DNA from: Pyrus communis | Lineage: Eukaryota; Streptophyta; Magnoliopsida; Rosales; Rosaceae | Direction: 5' to 3' | Length of the DNA: 64,000 nucleotides | Assembly (NCBI RefSeq): GCF_963583255.1 | Contig: NC_084811.1 | Location: 14,340,088-14,404,087 of the forward strand | In this document: positions 10,467 to 21,540 of the stretch, one piece after another | Numbering within the stretch: position 1 is the first letter of the stretch | How the letters are laid out: each line of letters begins with the position of its first letter | Made by a program: the position numbers and the translations under genes | Notes under the pieces: model-generated | Told to the model about the DNA's origin: nothing | Database searches by the model: none | What the model saw: only the letters and a program-made list of their open reading frames with translations

Positions 10467-11732
10467 GCCACCATCTCGCCAATTTTATCCTTAGGTACGG
10501 CCAGATTGGGTGCTTGTAGGGCAATGGCGTGCTTCTTGTGCTTCCCTCCAATTCCTTCCTCGATGGTGGTTCTAGATGCATCCTTCTTGATAGGTGTTGA
10601 ACGTTCCTGCCCTATATTTTTAATTGTACCAATGGCAAAACAAGAACGAACATCATTAGGATTCTCAATGGATTCAGAAACTTTAAAGTTAATCGTATGA
10701 CCACCAAACTCCATAGTTAAGGCTCCCTTGGCCACGTCAATCTTGGTGTGGGCTGTTTTCATGAAAGGTCGTCCAAGTAAGAGTGGCGATGGTGGAGAGT
10801 GGGTTGAATCCTCCATGTCAAGCACATAGAAATCTGCAGGAAAAATCAAGTGGTCTACCTGCACCAAAACATCTTCCAAAACTCCTCTTGGGTATGCATT
10901 AGATCGATCGGCTAATTGAATAATAACACCATCATTTTTAAGCTCTCCTAGATTCATAGATGCATAAACAGAGTATGGCATGACATTAATTGATGCACCT
11001 AAATCTAGCATAGCATGCTCGAACCTTGTATTACCAATTACACAAGGGATAGTGAAACTACCTGGATCTTTGCATTTAGGTGGCAGCTTTCTTTGCAACA
11101 TTGCAGAGACATTCTCACTTACATGTACCACCTCCTTCTCCCGAATCCGTTTCCTTGTTGTACAAATCTTTCTTAAAAACTTAGCATACTTCGGAATTTG
11201 CTTTATTGCATCAAGGAGCCGGATATTGACATGCACCTTCCTAAACGTCTCCAGGATGTCTTTTTCATCCTCCTCCTTCTTTGTTTGCAAAAATCTGTGA
11301 GGAAAGGGAACATTGGGTGGAACGGGGTTAGAATTAATCAAATTTGAACCCAACTTACCTTTGGTGGCCGAATGAGATGCATTGGATGAAGTAGTGTCCT
11401 TAGGTGCTTGCGGCAAAGGGGATTGTGTCCTTGCCGTGGGCTTGTTTGCAGCCTCATCTTCATGATGCAACGTCTCGTCTTCATTAGGACTTGTTTTGGA
11501 TGGTGTGGATGTAGTGCCAACTTCTTTTCCACTCCTCAAGGTGATTGCGTTGGCCGTTTCGAACCCTCCCTTTGGATTGACAATGGTTGAGCTTGGGAGC
11601 TTGCCTTGGTCTCGGAATTGTCCCACAAACTCCGCAATCTGCCCTATTTGCTTCTCTAAGTGGTCCATCCTTTTGTCTTGGTTTTTGTATTGCCTTTTCA
11701 TGGTTTTGCAATACCTTTTCTTGGTTTTGCAA
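10467..11732 (-). pseudogene. Protease region, copy 2 (element D)
   Basis: The fuller protease copy. Reading from 11701: residues 1-30 are coiled-coil-like, LRSGKEV is at about 56-61, the PNVPFPHRF motif at about 129-137, the active-site DLGASINVM at 233-241, and LLLGRPFM at 307-314. After residue ~411 (EMVA) the frame runs into the adjacent LTR M'. Upstream, on the minus strand, the gag frame ends at a TAG (11757-11759), and an extra A in an A-run near 11690 moves the protease out of the gag frame. Plant Athila/Tat elements usually have gag and protease in one polyprotein, so this copy is decayed. Confidence 0.75.
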
Positions 11733-11756
11733 TACTTTGTTTTGATTTTCTTGCCC

Positions 11757-13061
11757 CTAAGACAAACTAGTAAGTAACTTAAGAATCATAGCATTATCTA
11801 AAGACGTACCTTGATGGTTTTGGGCGAATTGGGGTTGGGTTTGGTCTTGGCCGTGGGTGTTAGTGTAAAACCCCGGGGGTTGCTGCCTAAAGCCTCCTTG
11901 TTGGTAAGGTTGTTGAGGCTCCCTCCACTTGAAGTTTGGATGGTCTCTCCAACCCGGATTGTATGTATTGGAATATGGATCATTCCTTGGTTGATTTTGG
12001 CTTGGAAAACCAATGGCGTTTGCACTCTCCCACCCACCATTCTCAATCAATTGAGGGCACTTTTCCGAAGGATGACCTTGAATAGAACATACGCCACATA
12101 CAATTGGACTTTGGATCTTCATTCCTTCGGCCATCTGAGACACAAGAGAAGTAAGATTAGCTAATTGAGTTTGAAGATCGGATTGAGAACTTACCTCATT
12201 CAACTGTTGTCGTGGGGGGTCCCTTTGCCCAATTCCTTCGTATTGTTGTGCATTGAGAGCTCGGTTTGCAATGAGGTTCTTGGCTGCCATAGGGGTTTTA
12301 TCCACCAACGCTCCTCCCGCCGAAGCATCAAGCATTTGTCTTTTAATGGGAAGAAGACCTTCATAGAAGTATTGAATTAGAAGCTTCTCCTTCATTTGAT
12401 GTTGAGGACATGATGCAACAAGGGTTTTAAAACGCTCATAGTATGTTGGAAAAGACTCCCCTTGACTTTGTTGAATTCCGCTAATCTTCTTTCTCAAGAA
12501 AATGACTCTTAAAGTAGGAAAGAACTTTTCAAGAAACGCCCTCTTCATGCTCTCCCAAGAAGTGACAGTTCCAGGTGCTAACTCGTATAACCAATCCTTG
12601 GCCTTCTCCAAATGTGAGAACGGGAAAGCCTTCATCTTCAAAATGCTACCATCAACGTTAACTGGAGTCATGCTTGAACACACCACCTCGAACTCCTTCA
12701 AATGCTTGTTGGGATCCTCCATGGATAGTCCATGGAACTTTGGAATATGGTGCAACAAGCTTGACTTCAATTCAAATTCGTCGGTCTTGTCTTGAGCCGC
12801 CCTTGGGTATTGGATGCACAAGGGTGCGGCATTGGCCATTCCTGAAGCGGAAAGCTCCTTGATTGTACGGTTGTCCACTGCCATGGTTTCTTCCTCTTGT
12901 GCCGTGGGTTCTTCTTCCTCCCTTGGCGTTGGCTCTTCCTCCTCCTCAAGGTTGGGAGCCGTACTAGATTCTAGGTTCTTCTTCTTCTTCCTCAAAGTGC
13001 GCTCAAAATCGTCGTCAAAATCCAAGATGTTGGCACTAACAGGTTGAGAACGACGAGTCAT
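11757..13061 (-). pseudogene. gag: gag (capsid and zinc knuckle), element D
   Basis: A 434-codon minus-strand frame. An acidic/basic N-terminus (residues 1-60, Lys- and Glu-rich) is followed by a Retrotrans_gag-like capsid region at about 95-250, with landmarks PKFHGLSMEDPNKHL, AFPFSHLEKAKDWL and FFPTLR. A CX2CX4HX4C zinc knuckle lies at residues 322-335 (CGVCSIQGHPSEKC), and a Gln/Asn/Pro-rich tail follows. The start is the ATG just after a GTACTAGTTT leader shared with J. It ends in TAG, aligned with a Gln position in element I's frame, so the stop is probably a C-to-T nonsense change. This is the only gag with a capsid in the window. Confidence 0.85.
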
Positions 13062-13156
13062 AAACTAGTACCTACAAACAAGAAAAGAAACTAGGTCAGT
13101 AGCTAAAACAAAAAGAAAGCAAAAAGAAACAAAAAGAAATAACAGGGGATTAGCAA
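13062..13156 (-). other. 5' leader remnant of element D
   Basis: On the minus strand a pyrimidine tract ending TTGTAG|GTACTAG precedes the gag ATG. Further out is a GGGGATTAGCAAAATT piece matching the PBS-proximal leader of elements I and J. The PBS itself and the adjoining LTR end are missing: sequence jumps into mid-LTR around 13157. Confidence 0.6.
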
Positions 13157-14840
13157 AATTGAAAAATATGTACAAGATATGTAACATAAATTGATTTCCA
13201 GATTTTATTCCTTTTAAATCATGAATGACAATGCCCCAAATTAATTGTGAAAAACACAAATTAACTCTCATATTTTCCTAGTTTCATTGAATTGGATGGA
13301 ATACGCATCGACAATCAAATTATTCTTATCAAATTCCCTACATGAACTGCATAATAAAGATAAAATCAAAGATCATTAAGTTTTTTGAAAACCCTAAGCA
13401 TTGACTAGGCATTCGTAACTATGAATTGCATGATACTCTTGCCTAGAATTTACTTAATACAATCATGACTAGTGATTTCCACTACTTATGAATATAAGGT
13501 CATAACGATTAGGTGAGATTTCCTTATATCCTAGCATCAAGTTCATGTATGAAAACTAAGTATGCATCCTTAATCAACACACAAGAACAAGTTCTCAATA
13601 AATCAATTAAGTAAATCACATCCACAATTCAAGAAACAAAATCTGGAGGAAATCAAATCATATAAAACATATGCCCATGGTTTCGAATTCACCCCTAACT
13701 AAGAAAAACTTAGTTACACATGTTCATAACAATTGAAAAGCAAATTAAAATAAACATGGAAACGAAACAAGGGAAGAAAGAACTCTGAAAATCTCCAATG
13801 GTTGTAGATTGCTTGCGGCACTTCTTCTCCTCCCTAGAACTTGCGGCACAAAGTGTGGATGATGGAATTGGGGGTTTTTGATGGTGTTTTTGTGTTTAGA
13901 GGGATGGAGGATGGTTAATTATGGTGGGGAACGGTGCGGCAGGAGTGTATGGATGTGTAGGGAGGTTTGTGGAGGCTTAGAATGGAGAATAGAGGTGCGG
14001 CACAAGGGTTTCTGAATAGCATAAGGGGGTGTACGAAATTTTGGCTGATTTTATGCTTATATAGTCCTAGGGTTAAGTAGATTAGGGTTAGGCTTAACAG
14101 ATCTAGTGGACTAGGGCCCTAGAATTCGGCTATGGTTAATCAAATCCACTTAGGATGAGGTTTTGGCCCACATAGTTTTATAAACTGATTTGTATACCCA
14201 AATCCACAAGGATTAGGCCTTAGAAATCAGAATCCCAAAGGAATTGGGCCTAGGAAGGTGCGGCTGATTTAGGGGGGAGGGTTGCTTGGCTTGCAAGGCA
14301 AGGCAAAGCCTTCTAGAAAGGTTTGGGGCGCCACTTTTCTAGGGTTTCTAGAAAGAATGGTTTTTGTGGCTGATTTGGGCCTTTTAGACTAGGATGCTTC
14401 TAGAAATAGGTTCTAGAATCATCCATTTAGGTCCCCTTGCAATTAGGATTAAGACATGATAAGGTTTGGATAGGATAAGATGAGATAAGGTTTGGATAAT
14501 GTTTTGGATAATTGGATAATGTTGGATAAGGTTTTGGATAATGTTTCCTCTTTTCTTGCACTTTCCTTATCCACTTTGTCCTTAGCTTAGTTCCTTCCTC
14601 TTCTTATCACATTTCCAACTTCTTGAAGTCCAAATTCGTCCATCCATGTTAGCCCATATGTAAGCTATCCACATAGTGTCCAAAATAGCTCCAAAATGCA
14701 CCAAAATGCCCTTTCTTGATACTTTACCCCATAGGACCTACAAACGCACGAAATTGAGTTGTAATACGACATTAACTAAGAAATAATAGCACAAATGCAC
14801 AAGAATAAGCTAGTTAAGTCGCCTAAATATGCTCCTATCA
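13157..14840 (-). repeat. Truncated minus LTR between elements D and E
   Basis: LTR sequence (reverse complement) ending GCTCCTATCA at 14840 but lacking its TGATGCG end. It is related to the type-3 LTRs of element I, with TGCGGC-rich DNA, CTTCTAGAA repeats and GGATAAGGTTT/GGATAATGTTTT tandem repeats at about 14456-14545. It is followed directly by element E's polypurine motif, so it serves as E's 3' LTR while abutting D's leader: a tandem LTR-internal-LTR arrangement with a deletion. Confidence 0.75.
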
Positions 14841-15011
14841 AATTCCCCCACACTTATCTTTTGCTAGTCCTCGAGCAAAACAAATAAACAAGAGAAACAA
14901 AACATAACTCTAAACCTTCCAACGTTTGCCTCAGGGATTTCCAATGCAACATGACATATTCAAGATCATCACTCCCAAAGATTTTAGTTATCCCTACCCT
15001 CGAGCACATAT

Positions 15012-17363
15012 TGATAGGAGCATATTTAGGCGACTTACTTAGCTTGTTTTCGTGCATTTATATTGTTAATTCATAGTTGTTTTTGGCGTTTAAGCCATTT
15101 TCGTGTGTTTTTAGGTTCATGTGGCTAAGGAAGCAAAAAGATGCATTTTGGAGCATTTTGGAGCAAAATTGGAATTGGAAGGGATAACTTATACTTGGAG
15201 CAAAAGGAATGGACGAAATTGAAGAGTTGATGTCACAAGGATTCCTACTTGAAGTAGCCACACACCTTCCACATTTCAACCACATGCACTTGTTCCTCCA
15301 TCATTGCACCAACAACAACATTGCACATGCACTCCCTTTAATTAATTAACCCACATGCACCCTTTATTCTTTCATCATTCCAGCCACTCCACATCCCTCA
15401 CCAAGAAATCATTCAACACATGCATCCATAATCATTTCTCCACACCAAAACCGTGCACATGCATTCCCCTTGTGCAATTCCATCATTCCACACCTCCATG
15501 GCAGCCACCAACCAACCTAGCTGTCATGTTTCCCCTTTAATCATTCAAACATTCACCCACATGCATTTCTAACCCACATGCCCCCTAGATTCTAATCAGC
15601 CATTCACATTTAATCATTCATTCCCATCAGATTTCTAGCATATTCACATGCATTCCATCCTTTAAAACATTGCACATGCACTCCACATGCATTCATCCTA
15701 GCTGTCATGTTTCCCCTTTCATCATTCCCTCACATTCTTTAAATCAGCCAACACATGCATCCACCTTTCTCCCATCAGATTTCCAACATTGCACATGCAT
15801 TCCCCTTACAATTTCAGCCATCCTAGCTGTTTTGCACATGCATTCACTTAACCTAGCTGTCATGTTCCCTCTCCCATCCATTCATCTCCCTATAAAAACC
15901 ATACACACTTCACACAACATTCATTCACACACTGATTCATACACATTTCATTCACTCCTCCAATTCAGAAATTCATCCATTGTACATACCACAAACACTT
16001 CCCCCTTTTGTGCCGTGAGTTTCCCTATTAATCCAAACACCATCCTTCCATTTCCACCACTACCCAAACCATTCACACCATCAAACTATCCTTAGACCTT
16101 GTGCTACAACGAAGAGGAAGAGAAGAGTGCCTAAACGTTCATACAATTCAAGTTTGTGTTGTTGGAATGTTTAGGTGTTTCTTTGATTTCAATGTTTAAT
16201 TTCAATACTCTTTGTTTTGTACGAATGAGGAATGGAAGAGAAGAGGGCCTAAACGTTCATACAATTCAAGTTTGAGTTGTTGGAATGTTTAGGTGTTTCT
16301 TTGATTCTCTTTGTATTTGTACCATGAGGAACTAAAACCCCCTTGGCTAGGGGGTAATTCGAAATATATGTTTATGCTTGCATTTTGATTTGATTACTTC
16401 TAATTACGTTTCATAAGTTGTGAATTCAATTTGTTTAACTGTTTTATTGATAACCTATTTATGTATGTTTATTGAGAGTGCACGCTTAATTTTCATGCAT
16501 GAATATGACGCTAGAATATAAGTGAGTTTCACCTAATAGTTATGAACTTATATTCACAAGTAGTGGAGGTTGCTTATAAACAATCGTGTTAAATAAATTC
16601 TTGGCATAAGTTTCATGCAATCATAGTAACGAATGCCTCGTCAACACTTATAGTTTTCAAAGAACTTAATGATTCTTGTTTGTATCTCTATTATGCAATT
16701 CATGTAGGGAACTTGTGGGGAATGCTTTGGGTTGTCGTATGCAATCATCCAATTCATTAACTTAAGGAAAACTTGACGGTTAATTTAAGCGGACCTAATT
16801 AACCCGGGGTGATGAGTTTCATGGTTTATTGAAATGCAATTGGAAAACATTTTATTATGCAAGTGTAACATGTGTGGAGATGAACCCCTTAGCTATTCCA
16901 TCATCCATTCATTCCATTTTATCATTTTCATATTTACATTCTGTTTTAATTAGAATCTGTGCATTAGTTTTAATTTCGTTAAAACTCAATCCCCCTTTAC
17001 TTTATTGTCTAATTTAGTTAGAAAGTGTCTTAGTTTGTGTTTTTAAGAGTTTTGATTAAATTTATTTCCCAATTTCGTCCAAATTCACCAAAGTGCTCAA
17101 AACTGCCCAGAAAGTGATTTTAAGGCAGTTTTGAGTGTTTTGGGTGATGTTTGAGTCTTTTCGTTTGTTTTAGTGTTTTAAAGTTTAGTTTTGCATTCTT
17201 TGAGTCTAGTATAGTGTTTCATATTGTTATTTTACGTTTTTGAGTCAAATCCAAGTGGTTAACAATCCCTCCTAATCCCCGGTCTAGAACGATCCCTACT
17301 TATACATATACTACAATTTGACGAAAAGAGGGTTTAATTTGTGTGCGTATAAATCACGCATCA
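15012..17363 (+). mobile_element. Solo LTR N (2352 bp) in element E
   Basis: Runs TGATAGGAGCATATTTAGGCG to AATCACGCATCA with flanks CATAT (15007-15011) and CATAC (17364-17368), a TSD with one mismatch. It is type 2: many CACATGCATTC-type motifs in U3 and a TATAAAAA box at 15891-15898. The hairpin is duplicated, near 16130-16175 and 16250-16295. There is no internal sequence. Confidence 0.85.
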
Positions 17364-19077
17364 CATACTTAATCATAGTTACCACTTACTGGCTCGCATT
17401 TCATCAATTAAAACCTGATTTTGAATGTAGTAACATGCCTTAGAGAATCCCTCAATTCCTCACAAGATATACTCTCTATTTTCACACAGATTTTCTGACT
17501 ACACTCCCTACACTAGGTATATGTGAGAAGATTGATGTAAACATGTAGACGAACACTCACATATGTTATAACAAGGAAAGCAATTTCTGGAATTATTAAC
17601 ATGTATTTGTATATGATCTCATGAACGGAATGCCACTACTTAGACGCGAGAACCAGGGATACCATATGCTCAAACCAATTTTAAACTCCACATATTGAAA
17701 CACATAACAATCAAGATAGAAGTCAAAAGGTTGTAACGGGGCTAGGGTATTGGCTAACAAGGAAAGGTAAAGGATAAACGAACATTCTTAAAGCAATAGT
17801 GAGCCAAGTATCGAATTAGGCACTTAGAATTCCCTTTAGAATGCAAAAGTCAACTTTGAACACCCAAGGGGAAGTCACACAGAACTTAGGGCCATATTCA
17901 ACTTTTTGGACCCTTTCTTCAACAACCAACACTTGTGAGTTCATTCTCACTTATTTTCACTCCTTTTCTTTCTTTTCTTCTTCTTTTTCTTCTTTTTCAC
18001 AATTTTTTTTCTTTCGTTTTTTTTTTTTTTTTTTTCTTTTTTCTTTTTCCCGTGCCTCTTTTAAGACTTAAGCACACACATACACACAAAAATCCCTTCC
18101 CCCACACTTGTTTTCTGCAATAATGTCACTCAAAAAGGAATTCCTTCTAAGTTATGCTCCACTATACTTTAAGAACAAGGATATGGAAGGTCCTATTTTA
18201 GGCTAGGTAAGGATGATGTGGTTAACAAGAAAATAGGCTAAATAAGGCTCAAAGGGGTTTAAAACTACAATACAAATGACAAGGGTGGATTCGACTATTT
18301 GGCTATGGTGGTGACTACTACACAACTTCATCTTGTTATTTGTTATGCTAATCAATTTCATGCTTTGAATGAAACGGGTATGAGTTCTAGTATTTGGAAC
18401 TATAGTGATGAAACGCATTCTAAGTAGCAACCAAGCAAAGAATAATGAGATCATGCAACGACTTTAGAAAACAAGAATGCACAAATTAATAACTCTCCAA
18501 AGAACGTTTAGGCTCAAGTCTCTCAGGGTTGTAGCGTTAGTTTGAGTTTCTTCCTTCAAGCATGTTACAAAAACTGATTTTTTTCATTGTGATTACACGT
18601 GAATTCGTAAATGTCAACTACAACTAAGCATAAACCAAAGAGCATATCAAACTTCCATCCATGTTTGTAACTTTCTTTACTAGTCATGCAATTAAAAACC
18701 AAATCCTCATCATTGTGTTGGAAGGTACCCTAAGACACAAACAAACATAAAAACAAAAACGACTCTAAAAACAACTCTTTTTGGGTTTTTCAAACACTTT
18801 TTTCGATTTTTTTTTCAATTTTTTCGGATTTTCTGATTAAGACACATAAAAATACTTCAAAACACACTAAAAACACTTAAAAACAGTGAAAAACAACTTT
18901 AGAAGTATAGGTGATAAAATCCAACGAATTTTCATGTAAAAACAACTTGTTTACTCCCCCACACTTAAACCAAACATTGTCCTCAATGTTTTAAGCATGA
19001 CAAGCATGGCAAGGTAAAAGCAATAAAGAGTAGGGTTTAGGAATGCAAATCTGGTTGTGGGGCTAGAGTTCCATCAT
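17364..19077 (-). other. 3' internal region of element E
   Basis: Non-coding. Collinear in reverse complement with 52560-54230 of element I. It holds a pyrimidine tract at about 17960-18060, a purine motif (minus strand) at 18098-18110 and another at 18955-18968. Element B inserted at its end (TSD ATCAT at 19073-19077). Confidence 0.7.
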
Positions 19078-19531
19078 TGATGCGAGATTTATACGCGCAC
19101 AAATTAAACCCTCTTTTTGTCGATTTGTAGTATAAGTATAAGTAGGGATCGTTCTGGACCGGGGATTAGGAGGGATTGCAAATCTCTTGGAAACTGACTC
19201 AAAAACGTAAAATAAAGTTTAAAACACTAAACTAGACTCAAAGAATGCAAAATTAAAGTTTAAAACACTAAGACAAACCAAAAAACAAAAAAATACTTTA
19301 AAACATAAACTAAACAGATTCTAAGCACTAAAGAACAGGAAAGTAAAGGGGGGGTTTGATTTGACGAAATTAGCTAAATTGCACAAATTGTAATTAAAGG
19401 CAAAACGTAAATATAAATGTGATGAAAATATGGATGATGGAATAGCCAAGGGGTTCTTCTCCACACATGTTACACTTGCATACAAGATTGATTCTCAGTT
19501 GGTCTTTCGATAAATTATGAAACTCAACACT
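19078..19531 (-). repeat. 3' LTR of element B, first part
   Basis: Begins TGATGCGAGATTTATACGCGC (its first 20 bases identical to 34376 onward) and stops where element C was inserted at ACACT. It continues at 27951. The two parts together equal the length of the right LTR. Confidence 0.9.
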
Positions 19532-21370
19532 TGATAGGAGCATATTTATGCGACTTAAATGGCTTGTTCTCGTACATTTACGTTATGTTTCTTTAGTTAT
19601 TTTAGTACTTTAAGCTATTTTCGTGTGTTTGTAGGTCCAAAGGGCTAAAGGAGCAAAAAGATGCATTTTGGAGACTTTTGGAGCACTTTTGGGCTAAGGA
19701 CGGATAGCTTATGCTTGAAGCCAAAGTGTTGGACGAAATTGAAGACCTAATTGGAGCCAAAGTGTTGGAACCTTGTTCTCTTTAGTTTTAGGACATTTAA
19801 ACCTTTCCTAATCCCAATCATGCCATGCATAACACACATCCATTCTAACACATTGTCATTGCACATGCATTTCCTTCATTAGTTAACCCACATGCACTTA
19901 TCACTTATCATCACCACTTAACCACTTATCATATCATAACCACATATCATATCACTTATCACTTATCACTTAACATATCATCCACCTACTTCACCTACAA
20001 CATCCACCTACTTCACCTACAACATCCACCTACTTCACCTACAACATCCACTTCACCTACAACATCCACCTACTTCACCTACAAATGACATAGCCATATG
20101 TTCCCTCCACTACTCCTATAAATACCCTTGCATTCATTCATTCATGGACATCTCATTTTCATACACAACACACCACAAACACTTCCATTCCCTCATTGCC
20201 GTGAGTCCCCCTTCCCTTATAATCCAAACACCAACCATCTTTCCATTTCCATCACTCCTTACTCCATTACACACTTCCATTCCCCCAAACCAACTATCCT
20301 TAGACCTTATGCTACAATAAAGAGGAAGAGAAGAGGGCCTAAACGTTCATACAATTCAAGTTTGAGTTGTTGGAATGTTTAGGTGTTTCTTTGATTTCAA
20401 TGTTTAATTTTAATTCTCTTTGTTTTGTATGAGGAACTAAACCCCCCCTTAGCTAGGGGGTGATTCGAAATATATGTTTATGCTTGCATTTTGATTTGAT
20501 TACTTCTAGTTGCATTTCATAAGTTGTTGATTCAATTTGTTTAACCGTTTGATTGATAACTTATTTATGTATGTTTATTAAGAATGCGCGCTTAATTTTC
20601 ATGCATGAATATGACGCTAGAATATAAGTGATTTTCACCTAATCGTTATGAACTTATATTCACAAGTAGTGGAGGTTGCTTATAAACAATCGCGTTAAAT
20701 GAATTCTTGGCACGAGTTTCATGCTCATCATAGTAACGAATGCCTCGTCAACACTTATAGTTTTCATAATGTTTAATGATCTTTGATTGTATCTTTATTG
20801 TGCTGTTCACGTAAAGGACTTTTGGAGAATGTTGTGAATTGCGTTGCGCTAACCCATCCAATTCATTAACTTAAGGAAAACTTGACGGTTAATTTAAGCG
20901 GACCTAATTAACCCGGGGTGATGAGTTTCATAATTTATTGAAATGCAATTGGAAATCTTTTTATTATGCAAGTGTAACATATGTGGAGATGACCCCCTTA
21001 GCTATTCTATCATCCATTCATTCCATTTCATCAATTTCATATTTACATTCTGTTTTAATTTGTTCATTTAATTTAATTTCGTATAAACTTAAATCCCCCT
21101 TTACTTTAATGTCAATTTAGTTAGAAATCATTTTAGTTTGTGTTTTTTTAAAAGCATTTTGAGTTTTTGGTTTGTTTTAGAGTTTTAAAGTTTAGTTTTA
21201 CATTCTTTGAGTCTAATTTAGTGTTTTATATTGCGTTTTTACGTTTTTGAGTCAAATCCAAGTGATTAACAATCCCTCCTAATCCCCGGTCCAGAACGAT
21301 CCCTACTTATACTTATACTACAATTTGACGAAAAGAGGGTTTAATTTGTGTGCGTATAAATCACGCATCA
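19532..21370 (+). repeat. 5' LTR of element C
   Basis: Type-1 LTR. TATAAATA is at 20117-20124 and the 22/18-bp minisatellite is at about 19979-20083, two units shorter than in the 3' LTR. There is a single hairpin at about 20337-20382, and the C-rich palindrome sits near 20444-20461. Confidence 0.9.
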
Positions 21371-21375
21371 AATTT

Positions 21376-21448
21376 TGGCGCCGTTGCCGGGGAACGAACC
21401 CGGGTCACCCGCGTGACAGGCGGGAATACTTGGCGCCGTTGCCGGGGA
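21376..21448 (+). other. Double PBS with embedded antisense tRNA-Asp fragment
   Basis: First PBS TGGCGCCGTTGCCGGGGA is at 21376-21393 and second identical PBS at 21431-21448. Between them 21394-21430 continues as the complement of tRNA-Asp(GUC) through the T arm, variable loop and anticodon arm (stem GCGGG/CCCGC, loop with the GTC anticodon on the reverse strand) to near the D arm. The only mismatch I see to a plant tRNA-Asp is the base opposite position 58 (A where T is expected, 21394). Elements B, I and J have a single PBS. Confidence 0.85.
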
Positions 21449-21540
21449 TTAGAAAATTTGCTAATCCCTTGGATTATTTGTTTCTGTATTGTCTTTTAGA
21501 TTTAGTTTTTTTTATTTGTGTTTTGTTTGTTAAGAACAAC

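Larger units (their letters stand above)
3999..13156 (-). mobile_element. Element D: gag-protease retrotransposon (minus), rearranged
   Basis: Minus-strand element reading right to left: leader (13062-13156), gag (11757-13061), protease region (10467-11732, duplicated at 7298-8526), a C-terminal extension (5084-5350), then a 3' non-coding region (3999-5083) cut by element A. No RT, RNase H or integrase is present. The protease region goes straight into the conserved GGGAGGCAACCCA block, so D is non-autonomous. It is interrupted by LTR M (5351-7297) and by the duplicated LTR M' (8527-10466). Its PBS and the adjacent LTR bases were lost in a deletion near 13157. Confidence 0.8.

Noticed and set aside
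11757..11759. Programmed read-through TAG between gag and protease (UAG-GGG-CA context)
   Set aside because: Element I has a Gln codon at the aligned place and an additional frameshift lies just downstream, so a plain nonsense mutation is more likely.
19900..20083. CRISPR-like array of regularly repeated short units in the LTR
   Set aside because: The TATCACTTATCA and CCACCTACTTCACCTACAACAT units are head-to-tail minisatellites without unique spacers, in a plant LTR.
21394..21430. A tRNA-Asp gene in element C
   Set aside because: Only the 3' part (about 56 nt, antisense) is present, directly between two PBS copies, with no 5' half; it is primer-derived, not a gene.
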